Translations under genes and position numbers: made by a program | Shown: positions 1 through 7,109 of the stretch, piece by piece | How positions within the stretch are numbered: position 1 is the first letter of the stretch | How the letters are laid out: the number at the start of each line of letters is the position of its first letter | Origin: an uncultured Rikenellaceae bacterium | GTDB taxonomy: Bacteria; Bacteroidota; Bacteroidia; Bacteroidales; Rikenellaceae | Length of the DNA stretch: 11,720 nucleotides | Reading direction: 5' to 3' | Assembly (NCBI GenBank): GCA_947074135.1 | Contig: CAMTOL010000048.1 | Coordinates: 1-11,720, forward strand | The notes under the pieces: model-generated | What the model saw: only the letters and a program-made list of their open reading frames with translations | The model's database searches: none | What the model was told of the DNA's origin: nothing

Positions 1-18
1 AGACGTGTGCGCTTCCGA
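1..18. other. Sequencing-adapter remnant at the contig end
   Basis: These bases match the 3' part of the Illumina TruSeq read-2 adapter (AGACGTGTGCTCTTCCGA) at 17 of 18 positions, with a single T-to-G difference at position 11. The next three bases (GAG) do not match the adapter's TCT. The reading frame that continues leftward from ftcD hits a TAG stop at 22-24 and does not resemble the family's N-terminus. This stretch is therefore most likely library adapter and low-quality read end, not genome. Native sequence probably resumes around position 25. Confidence 0.85.
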
Positions 19-33
19 GAGTAGTCAATTGCA

Positions 34-1608
34 GTGGCAGTTGGCGCGGTAGAATGCGTTAATTTACTGGAGGTTGACCCGGGCGTGGCAACAAATAGAA
101 CTGTTTTTACTTTTGTTGGAGAACCACAAAAAGTGGTCGAGGCGGCTTTTAGAGCTGTCAAGAAAGCTAGTGAATTGATAGATATGCGCTGCCATAGTGG
201 AGCGCATCCACGAATGGGAGCAACTGATGTATTGCCTCTTGTGCCTGTTGCTGGCGTTACACTTGAACAGTGTGCGGAGTTGGCTAGAGGGTTGGCAAAA
301 CGCATTGCGGACGAACTATCAATCCCAACCTATAATTATGAAGCTGCGGCAGCAACTCCACAGCGAAAAAATTTAGCAGATGTTCGTAGTGGTGAATACG
401 AAGGTTTGGAGGCCAAGATGAAGCAAGAGGAGTGGAAACCTGACTTTGGTAGCTCACAGTGGACCGAGCAGGCTGCACGTAGCGGTGCCACTATCGTTGG
501 TGCTCGTGATTTCTTGGTGGCGGTTAACTACAACCTCAACACAACCTCAACTCGTCGTGCAAATGCTATTGCATTCGACGTTCGAGAGAAGGGTCGCACC
601 ATTGATGGTGTTCAAATTCCAGGAACACTTAAAGGCTGTAAAGCAATTGGTTGGTTTATCGATGAGTATGGTGTAGCTCAAGTTTCGATGAATATTACCG
701 ACATCAATACAACTCCTTTACATATCGCTTTTGACGAGGTTTGTCGTGCTGCAACAGCTCGTGGCATTCGTGTTACAGGAGCAGAAATTGTAGGACTTGT
801 TCCTCTTAGAGTTTTAACTGATGCTGGTAAATATTTCTTAACGAAGCAAGGGCGTAGTCTTGGTGTTGACGAAGATGAGTTAGTGCGAATTGCAGTACTC
901 TCTATGGGTTTATCAGAGATTTCGGAGTTCAATCCTAGAGAGAGAGTAATTGAGTATCTAATTGAAGATAAGAGCACTGATAAACTAGTTGATATGACTT
1001 GTCGAGGCTTTGCGCTCGAAACTGCATCGGAGAGTCCAGCGCCTGGGGGTGGCTCGATTGCTGCTTATATGGGTGCTCTTGGAGCTGCTCTAGGGGCTAT
1101 GGTTGCAAACCTTTCAAGCCATAAAAAAGGTTGGGACGACAGATGGGAGTTCTTCTCTAATTATGCAGTTAAAGGTCAGGAGCTATTGAAAGAGCTGTTG
1201 ATGTTGGTTGACGAAGATACGGCAGCTTTTAATAAGATTATGGATTGTTTCTCGATGCCTAAAAATACAGATGAAGAGAAGAAACTTCGCAGTGCCGCTT
1301 TACAGGCAGCTACTTTGTATGCAACAGAGGTACCACTTCGCACAATGAGAGCAGCTTACAAGGTTTTCGAAGTTGTCGAGGCGATGGCAAAAGATGGTAA
1401 TCAAAACTCAATTTCTGATGCAGGGGTTGGTGCTTTGGCTGCTCGTTCGGCTGTATTGGGGGCTATGCTCAATGTTAAGATTAACGCTTCGGGTTTGAAA
1501 GACAAGGAGTTAGCTGCTAAATTGACTGGCGAGGCTGACCAAATTGCTGCTGATGCTCAAAAAGCAGAAGCAACTGTTTTAGAAATTGTTAATTCAGCCA
1601 TTAAGTAA
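34..1608 (+). CDS. ftcD: Bifunctional glutamate formimidoyltransferase / formimidoyl-THF cyclodeaminase (5'-partial)
   Basis: This is the last step of histidine breakdown. It moves the formimino group of N-formimino-L-glutamate onto tetrahydrofolate, giving glutamate, then deaminates 5-formimino-THF to 5,10-methenyl-THF and ammonia. Residues 1 to about 310 are the transferase: VDPGVATNRT near 14-23, HPRMGATDV at 58-66 with the likely catalytic His58, and NTTSTRRANAIAFDVREKG around 169-187. Residues from about 315 to 524 are the cyclodeaminase, marked by SPAPGGGSIAA (334-344), DEDTAAF (393-399) and SISDAGVGA (459-467). Fusion of both domains is the mammalian FTCD arrangement; many bacteria use separate proteins. 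Compared with the porcine enzyme (catalytic His82, from memory), about 24 N-terminal residues are missing. The GTG at 34 is therefore only the first usable start after adapter-contaminated sequence, not the true start. The gene is first in the visible hut cluster; its promoter lies off the window. Confidence 0.93.
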   Translation: MAVGAVECVNLLEVDPGVATNRTVFTFVGEPQKVVEAAFRAVKKASELIDMRCHSGAHPRMGATDVLPLVPVAGVTLEQCAELARGLAKRIADELSIPTYNYEAAAATPQRKNLADVRSGEYEGLEAKMKQEEWKPDFGSSQWTEQAARSGATIVGARDFLVAVNYNLNTTSTRRANAIAFDVREKGRTIDGVQIPGTLKGCKAIGWFIDEYGVAQVSMNITDINTTPLHIAFDEVCRAATARGIRVTGAEIVGLVPLRVLTDAGKYFLTKQGRSLGVDEDELVRIAVLSMGLSEISEFNPRERVIEYLIEDKSTDKLVDMTCRGFALETASESPAPGGGSIAAYMGALGAALGAMVANLSSHKKGWDDRWEFFSNYAVKGQELLKELLMLVDEDTAAFNKIMDCFSMPKNTDEEKKLRSAALQAATLYATEVPLRTMRAAYKVFEVVEAMAKDGNQNSISDAGVGALAARSAVLGAMLNVKINASGLKDKELAAKLTGEADQIAADAQKAEATVLEIVNSAIK

Positions 1609-1664
1609 TTAATATCTCTTAGCTAGGGAGAAAGAACAATTAGAAAAAAGTAATAACCAAAAAC

Positions 1665-1680
1665 TGATCACTTGATCACT
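1665..1680. repeat. Two tandem copies of the octamer TGATCACT upstream of hutU
   Basis: TGATCACT occurs twice head to tail (1665-1672 and 1673-1680), ending 9 bp before the hutU ATG. Both copies contain the palindrome TGATCA. CTTGA at 1671-1675 and TCAAG at 1681-1685 could also form a 5-bp hairpin just before the start codon. The 10-mer ACTTGATCAC (1670-1679) recurs upstream of hutI. No function is assigned. Confidence 0.6.
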
Positions 1681-1689
1681 TCAAGATAA

Positions 1690-3660
1690 ATGACTTTTCA
1701 AGAGGAGATATTAGAGGGTATTCCAACCTATTTGCCAGAGTATCGCAAATTAGACCCTGCAAAAAATCACGCACCTAAGCGTAAAGATATTCTAACTACA
1801 GAGGAGAAACGATTAGCACTTAAAAATGCTCTGCGCTACTTTCCGGTAGAGCTTCATAGCGAACTGGCAACTGAATTTGCCGAAGAGCTAGAGCAATATG
1901 GTCGTATATATATGTATCGCTATCGTCCACAGAACGAGATTATTGCTCGTCCAATATCTGACTATCCGGCAAAGTGTCATCAAGCGGCGGCAATTATGTT
2001 GATGATTCAAAACAATCTTAGCGATGCTGTTGCTCAACACCCTGACGAGTTGATAACCTATGGCGGCAACGGTGCTGTGTTCCAAAACTGGGCGCAGTAT
2101 CGATTGGCTATGAGATACTTGAGTCAGATGAACGACGAACAAACACTTGTTATGTATTCGGGTCATCCGCTTGGTCTATTTCCATCGCATAGAAACGCTC
2201 CGAGAGTTGTCGTAACAAATGGTATGGTTATTCCAAACTATTCGAAACCTGACGATTGGGAACGAATGAATGCACTTGGCGTGTCGCAGTATGGACAGAT
2301 GACCGCAGGTTCATATATGTATATTGGACCTCAAGGCATTGTTCACGGAACGACAATTACACTACTCGCTGCTGCTCGTAAACGCGGCGAGGCAAAGGGA
2401 CAGCTCTTTGTGTCGAGTGGACTTGGAGGAATGAGTGGAGCTCAACCAAAAGCAGCTCGAATTGCTGGTGTAGTGAGTATCGTTGCCGAAATAAATCCCA
2501 AAGCTGCTCAAACTCGTTACTCGCAAGGTTGGGTCGATGAACTTCATACCGATTTGTTTGGTGTGATTACTCGTGCTTTACAAGCCAAAGAGCGTGGCGA
2601 AGCAGTTTCGTTGGCTTATGTGGGCAATGTGGTCGATTTATGGGAACGATTGGCCGAAATGGGTGTTGAAGTTGAGATTGGTAGCGACCAAACATCGCTT
2701 CATAATCCGTATGCAGGTGGATACTACCCTGTTGGGTTGAGTTATGAGCAGAGTGTAGAGATGATGGCAAATGAACCAAAGAGGTTTGAAGATGAGATAG
2801 CAAAATCGCTTCGTCGCCACTTTGCAGCAGTCGAAAAACTTTCGGCTAGAGGTATGTATTTCTTCGATTACGGCAATGCCTTTTTGTTGGAGTGTTCTCG
2901 TGCAGGTTGCGACTCGTTTAAATATCCATCTTATGTTCAGGATATTATGGGACCTCAATTCTTTGACTACGGTTTTGGTCCATTCCGTTGGGTTTGCACT
3001 TCAGGGAGAGCTGACGATTTGGCAAAAACCGACAAAATAGCTGCTCGTGTACTAAAAGATATATATAACACTGCAACTGAAGATATCAAAGGACAGCTCA
3101 ACGACAATATCGTATGGATTGAACAAGCCGAACAGAATAAGCTTGTGGTAGGCTCTCAAGCTCGAATTTTGTACGCCGACAGCGATGGAAGAACTAAAAT
3201 CGCGCTCGCATTTAACGAGGCAATTCGTAGCGGCGAGATTTCTGCTCCTATTGTACTAGGACGTGACCACCACGATGTTAGCGGCACTGATTCGCCATAT
3301 CGTGAAACGTCGAATATTTACGATGGTTCTCGTTTTACTGCCGATATGGCTGTTCAGAACTTTGTTGGCGACTCATTCAGGGGAGCAACCTGGATTTCGC
3401 TACACAATGGCGGCGGAGTTGGCTGGGGCGAAGTTATAAACGGCGGTTTTGGTATGGTAATCGACGGAAGCGAACAGAGCGCAAAAAACATAGAATCGAT
3501 GCTGTTGTGGGACGTTAATAACGGTATCGCTCGCAGAGCGTGGGCTCGAAATGGCGGTGCTATCGATGCTATTAAACGTGAAATGGCACGAACTCCTAAT
3601 CTCGAAGTCACAATTGCCTCAATAGCAGATGATACTATAATTGACAAAGTACTATTATAG
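1690..3660 (+). CDS. hutU: Urocanate hydratase (urocanase), long form
   Basis: Cytosolic enzyme that adds water to urocanate to give 4-imidazolone-5-propionate, the second step of histidine degradation; it uses tightly bound NAD+ as an electrophile. Visible family motifs are YGGNGAVFQNW (124-134), YGQMTAGSYMYIGPQGIVHGT (from 201), the glycine-rich NAD-site stretch SGLGGMSGAQP (243-253), FDYGNAF (392-398), GPFRW (430-434), GRDHHDVSGTDSPYRE (524-539) and LHNGGGVGWGEV (571-582). At 656 residues it is about 100 longer than the Bacillus and Pseudomonas enzymes and resembles the eukaryote-type long form, with roughly 80 extra N-terminal residues. At the place of Pseudomonas putida Cys410 (ARICWVG, from memory) this protein has ARILYAD, so Leu494 replaces the cysteine. 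The start at 1690 follows an A/T-rich leader. The stop at 3658-3660 is followed at once by the next ATG. Confidence 0.96.
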   Translation: MTFQEEILEGIPTYLPEYRKLDPAKNHAPKRKDILTTEEKRLALKNALRYFPVELHSELATEFAEELEQYGRIYMYRYRPQNEIIARPISDYPAKCHQAAAIMLMIQNNLSDAVAQHPDELITYGGNGAVFQNWAQYRLAMRYLSQMNDEQTLVMYSGHPLGLFPSHRNAPRVVVTNGMVIPNYSKPDDWERMNALGVSQYGQMTAGSYMYIGPQGIVHGTTITLLAAARKRGEAKGQLFVSSGLGGMSGAQPKAARIAGVVSIVAEINPKAAQTRYSQGWVDELHTDLFGVITRALQAKERGEAVSLAYVGNVVDLWERLAEMGVEVEIGSDQTSLHNPYAGGYYPVGLSYEQSVEMMANEPKRFEDEIAKSLRRHFAAVEKLSARGMYFFDYGNAFLLECSRAGCDSFKYPSYVQDIMGPQFFDYGFGPFRWVCTSGRADDLAKTDKIAARVLKDIYNTATEDIKGQLNDNIVWIEQAEQNKLVVGSQARILYADSDGRTKIALAFNEAIRSGEISAPIVLGRDHHDVSGTDSPYRETSNIYDGSRFTADMAVQNFVGDSFRGATWISLHNGGGVGWGEVINGGFGMVIDGSEQSAKNIESMLLWDVNNGIARRAWARNGGAIDAIKREMARTPNLEVTIASIADDTIIDKVLL

Positions 3661-4311
3661 ATGAGAACACTTGTTTTTATAATCATACTCGCTTTTGTTT
3701 GCAATTTTACCATTGCTCAAAACAAAGATGAGTTGATGGGGTTTGCTGATGTTTCTGATAGTTCGGAATGGGTCAGAAAAGGAGAGGTAATACTCAAAAA
3801 AGAGGTTTTTGAAGCATTTGACAAGATGAGTGCCGATGCTGCTAAGGAGGGAGTAATGCTACGAATTATTGTAGGATATCGCACCTTCAAAACGCAGAAA
3901 ATAACGTGGGACTATAAGTGGAATGAGAGTAACAGATCGCATTTAAGCAAAAAAGAGCGAGTACTAAATATAATGAATTATTTCGCAATGCCATCAACTT
4001 CTCGCCATCATTGGGGTACAGATATAGATCTGAACAGCACAAAGTTAGCATACTACGAAACTGATTATGGAAAAAAGATATATAGCTGGTTGTGCAAAAA
4101 TGCACATAAGTATGGGTTTTATCAACCCTATACGGCTGGTCGTTCAAAGGGATACAAAGAGGAGAAATGGCACTGGAGCTACTACCCAATTGCATCAACA
4201 TACGAACAACAGTTTTTAAGTTTGGTTACCAATAGCGATATAACTGGTTTTTCGGGATCTGAAATGACGGAGGAGATTGATGTTATCAACAATTGGGTAA
4301 GATTAAAGTAA
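3661..4311 (+). CDS. Exported M15 family zinc D,D-peptidase (VanX/VanY-like)
   Basis: Residues 1-20 form a signal peptide: Arg2, a hydrophobic core LVFIIILAFVCNF, and a likely cut after Ala19 before Gln20. The mature protein should be periplasmic or, less likely, lipid-free at the surface. The M15 metal site is clear: SRHHWGTDIDL (114-124) gives His116 and Asp123 in the H-x6-D spacing of VanX, and EEKWHW (167-172) gives catalytic Glu168 and zinc ligand His171. VGYRT (71-75) supplies the substrate-binding Arg74. Enzymes of this family remove or split D-Ala-D-Ala in peptidoglycan stems or free dipeptide; which of these applies here cannot be read from sequence. The ATG lies directly after the hutU stop with no gap, so the gene is probably translationally coupled to hutU. 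Such a peptidase has no obvious step in histidine catabolism. The C-terminal ~30 residues match no motif I recognise. Confidence 0.85.
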   Translation: MRTLVFIIILAFVCNFTIAQNKDELMGFADVSDSSEWVRKGEVILKKEVFEAFDKMSADAAKEGVMLRIIVGYRTFKTQKITWDYKWNESNRSHLSKKERVLNIMNYFAMPSTSRHHWGTDIDLNSTKLAYYETDYGKKIYSWLCKNAHKYGFYQPYTAGRSKGYKEEKWHWSYYPIASTYEQQFLSLVTNSDITGFSGSEMTEEIDVINNWVRLK

Positions 4312-4333
4312 TAATAACAAATAAAAAACACAT

Positions 4334-5815
4334 ATGATTCATTACATAAGTAGCGACCACTTGTCGCTCGAAAGAATAAACCAAATCATCGATACAAACT
4401 ATCGTATCGAACTATCAGAAGATGCAATTGAACGAATAACTCGCTGTCGTGAGTATCTTGACAAGAAGATGAAAAAAGAGAAACGTCCAATTTACGGCGT
4501 GACAACTGGCTTCGGTTCTTTGTGCGACATTTCGGTTAGTATTGAAGAGTTATCGCAGTTACAGTATAATTTGGTGGTTTCGCACGCTTGCGGAACTGGC
4601 GACGAGGTAGATGAACTGATTGTTAGATTGATACTGTTGCTTAAAATTCAATCGTTAAGTTATGGTTATTCGGGCGTACAACTCTGTACTGTTCAACGAC
4701 TTGTCGATATGTTTAACGAAGGTGTATATCCTATTATCTATCAACTTGGTTCGCTCGGCGCAAGTGGCGACCTTGCACCCCTTGCACATATGAGCCTGCC
4801 TCTGCTTGGGCTTGGCGAGGTGCGTTTCAAGGGTGTTAAATACGCAGCCGAAGAGATTAATAAAAAGTTTGGGTGGCAACCAATTACTCTTAAATCGAAA
4901 GAGGGATTGGCACTACTCAATGGCACTCAATTTATGAGCGCTTATGCTGTTTACGCTTCGGTAATAGGTCGCAGGTTGGCTCGCGCAGCCGATGTAATTG
5001 CAGCAATTTCGATTGACGCTTATGATGGCCGTATCGAACCATTCTCTAAGGAGGTACATCAGCTTCGTCCACACAAAGGACAAATCAAAGCCGCTTCGAG
5101 AGTGCGTGAAACATTGGCAGGTAGCGAAATAATGGCTCAACCAAAAGCTCACGTACAAGACCCATACTCTTTCCGTTGTGTTCCGCAAGTTCACGGAGCG
5201 AGTAAGGATACAATTTGGCACGTAGAAACAGTGGTTGAGGTAGAGATTAACTCTGTAACCGACAATCCAAACGTCTTTGTAGATGAGGATATGGTGATTT
5301 CGGCAGGCAACTTCCACGGGCAACCTTTGGCACTAGCTATGGACTTTATGGCAATTGGGGTGTCGGAATTAGCAAGTATTTCGGGACAGAGAACCTATCA
5401 ACTCATTAGCGGTAAACGTGGGTTACCTAAATTTCTGGTTGCAAATCCAGGTCTAAATAGCGGTTTTATGATTCCTCAATACACTGCCGCTTCGATTGTT
5501 AGCCAGAACAAACAGCTCTGCACGCCAGCTTCGGTCGATAGTATTGAGAGTTCGCAAGGGCAAGAAGATCACGTTTCGATGGGTGCAAATGCAGCTACAA
5601 AACTTAAACGAGTGATGCATAACACCGAACGTGTACTTGCAATTGAACTATTTAATGCAGCTCAAGCACTTGAGTTCCGTCGTCCGTTGAAGAGTTCGCC
5701 AATCATTGAAACAATTTTTGAGAAATATCGCAAGGTTGTTCCATTTATCGAAAATGATACTGTGATGTATCCTCATATTGAGTCGAGTATTCAGTTTTTG
5801 AGAGAAAACCTTTAA
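4334..5815 (+). CDS. hutH: Histidine ammonia-lyase (histidase)
   Basis: Catalyses the first step, non-oxidative removal of ammonia from L-histidine to give trans-urocanate, in the cytosol. The diagnostic Ala-Ser-Gly that cyclises into the MIO cofactor is at 143-145 within GSLGASGDLAPLAHMSLP (from 139). YGVTTGFG (54-61) carries the conserved catalytic Tyr54, and SHACGTGD (83-90) matches the family's SHAxGxG motif around His84. The stretch NSVTDNP (306-312) and the QEDHVSMGANAA block are also typical of the family. Length is 493 residues, close to the usual ~500, so the gene is intact. The start at 4334 follows an A-rich leader 22 bp after the M15 gene. That histidase lies fourth, after ftcD and hutU, means pathway order is not kept, but all steps are in one co-directional cluster. 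Confidence 0.97.
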   Translation: MIHYISSDHLSLERINQIIDTNYRIELSEDAIERITRCREYLDKKMKKEKRPIYGVTTGFGSLCDISVSIEELSQLQYNLVVSHACGTGDEVDELIVRLILLLKIQSLSYGYSGVQLCTVQRLVDMFNEGVYPIIYQLGSLGASGDLAPLAHMSLPLLGLGEVRFKGVKYAAEEINKKFGWQPITLKSKEGLALLNGTQFMSAYAVYASVIGRRLARAADVIAAISIDAYDGRIEPFSKEVHQLRPHKGQIKAASRVRETLAGSEIMAQPKAHVQDPYSFRCVPQVHGASKDTIWHVETVVEVEINSVTDNPNVFVDEDMVISAGNFHGQPLALAMDFMAIGVSELASISGQRTYQLISGKRGLPKFLVANPGLNSGFMIPQYTAASIVSQNKQLCTPASVDSIESSQGQEDHVSMGANAATKLKRVMHNTERVLAIELFNAAQALEFRRPLKSSPIIETIFEKYRKVVPFIENDTVMYPHIESSIQFLRENL

Positions 5816-5825
5816 CTTAATATTT

Positions 5826-5835
5826 ACTTGATCAC
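5826..5835. repeat. ACTTGATCAC, second copy of the hutU-leader motif, upstream of hutI
   Basis: This 10-mer is identical to 1670-1679 in the ftcD-hutU gap. It is followed by CTGAATAC, which looks like a decayed neighbouring octamer unit. It ends 15 bp before the hutI ATG, so both copies sit in short gaps immediately upstream of hut start codons. It could be a remnant of a short tandem repeat or a leader signal; the sequence alone does not decide. Confidence 0.45.
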
Positions 5836-5850
5836 CTGAATACTAAAACA

Positions 5851-7074
5851 ATGATAATAAGTAATATAAAAGGGCTTGTAGGAGTTTGGAACAGAGGTAC
5901 AGAGCGAGTTTTTGGTTCTGCTATGGCACAAATTCCAATCATCGAAAACGCATATCTTAGGATTGAGAATGGAGTTGTCGAGGAGTTTGGTTCGATGTTG
6001 GATTTCAAATACGAAAGGGCTGATTATGACGCAACTGGTCGTTATGTACTACCTTCGTTTTGTGATTCGCACACTCACTTGGTTTATGCCACCTCGAGAG
6101 AGGGAGAGTGGATTGACAGAATTCAAGGTCTAAGTTACGAGCAGATTGCCCAGCGTGGGGGTGGAATACTCAATAGTTCAGATAAACTCCGTAATGCAAC
6201 TGAAAATGAGCTATTTGAAAGCGCACAACATAGGATTGAACAGATAATGCTAACTGGCACTGGTGCTGTCGAAATTAAGAGCGGTTATGGTCTTAGTCTA
6301 GAGAGTGAACTCAAAATGTTGCGTGTAATTGCAAGATTGAAAGAGAGTTGCCCTATTGTAATTAAAGCAACACTTTTAGCTGCGCACGCTGTTGGCAGGG
6401 AGTTCAAAGGTCGTCAAGATGATTATGTTGACCATATCATTACCGATATCATTCCTTCTGTTGCCGCTCAGGGACTAGCTGATTATGTCGATGTTTTTTG
6501 CGATAAGGGATTTTTTACATTGGAGCAGACGCAACGAATCTTGGAAGCTTCGGCTAGGGTTGGCATACGACCTAAAATCCACGCCAACGAACTTGATGCT
6601 AGTGGTGGAGTTGAGTTGGCGTGCCAGATGAGCGCGCTTTCAGCTGACCACCTTGAACGAATGAACGAGAGTGCTTTTGCTGCTTTTGAGGTAGCTAAAA
6701 TGATAACGATGCCAACGGCACTTCCTGCTGCTTCGTTTTTCCTAGGCATTCCTTACGCTCCGCTTCGTGAGTTTGTGGACAAAGGATTGGGATTTGCTCT
6801 TGCTTCTGATTTTAATCCAGGTAGTGCGCCTAGTGGTAATATGCAATTGGTTGGCACACTTGCTTGTACTCAAGCTAAAATCTTGCCTACTGAAGCAATT
6901 ACTGCCTCTACCATTAATTCGGCAGCAGCAATGGGCGTTAGCTCAACTAATGGTTCAATTGAGGTTGGCAAAGCAGCTAATATTATGATAACTAAGAAGA
7001 TGCCATCGCTCGAGTATTTATATTATAATTTTGGACAAAACAACATAGAACAATGCATAATGCATAACGCATAA
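5851..7074 (+). CDS. hutI: Imidazolonepropionase
   Basis: Metal-dependent hydrolase of the amidohydrolase superfamily that opens the ring of 4-imidazolone-5-propionate to give N-formimino-L-glutamate, the third step of histidine breakdown. The metal and substrate residues are all visible: DSHTHLV (72-78) with His74 and His76, LLAAHAVG (175-182) with His179, KIHANELD (242-249) with His244 and Glu247, SADH (264-267) with His267, and SDFNPGS (319-325) with Asp320. Length is 407 residues, as expected. Product goes to the FTCD encoded at the left edge. The C-terminus ends QCIMHNA, where homologues usually run on to a short GK-type strand. The last codons and stop are made of a heptamer tandem repeat (7054-7074), so the tail has probably been rewritten by repeat sequence. 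Confidence 0.96.
   Translation: MIISNIKGLVGVWNRGTERVFGSAMAQIPIIENAYLRIENGVVEEFGSMLDFKYERADYDATGRYVLPSFCDSHTHLVYATSREGEWIDRIQGLSYEQIAQRGGGILNSSDKLRNATENELFESAQHRIEQIMLTGTGAVEIKSGYGLSLESELKMLRVIARLKESCPIVIKATLLAAHAVGREFKGRQDDYVDHIITDIIPSVAAQGLADYVDVFCDKGFFTLEQTQRILEASARVGIRPKIHANELDASGGVELACQMSALSADHLERMNESAFAAFEVAKMITMPTALPAASFFLGIPYAPLREFVDKGLGFALASDFNPGSAPSGNMQLVGTLACTQAKILPTEAITASTINSAAAMGVSSTNGSIEVGKAANIMITKKMPSLEYLYYNFGQNNIEQCIMHNA
7054..7074. repeat. Three tandem heptamers (TGCATAA, TGCATAA, CGCATAA) at the hutI 3' end
   Basis: Copies lie at 7054-7060, 7061-7067 and 7068-7074; the third differs at its first base. The repeat encodes the last residues of HutI and supplies its TAA stop at 7072-7074. 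A looser pair, CAGTCAC/TAGTCAT, follows in the gap before the next gene. Confidence 0.7.
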
Positions 7075-7109
7075 TCCACAGTCACTAGTCATAAATTACA
7101 ATTTGATAT

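Noticed and set aside
2995..2997. HutU Cys436 as the catalytic cysteine
   Set aside because: It lies in the GPFRW block, where short-form enzymes have alanine, and not in the ARICWVG segment that holds P. putida Cys410.
3354..3713. 119-codon minus-strand open frame over the hutU 3' end
   Set aside because: It lies opposite strongly conserved urocanase sequence, has no recognisable domain or leader, and fits a by-product of codon bias; the same holds for other open frames antisense to the hut genes.
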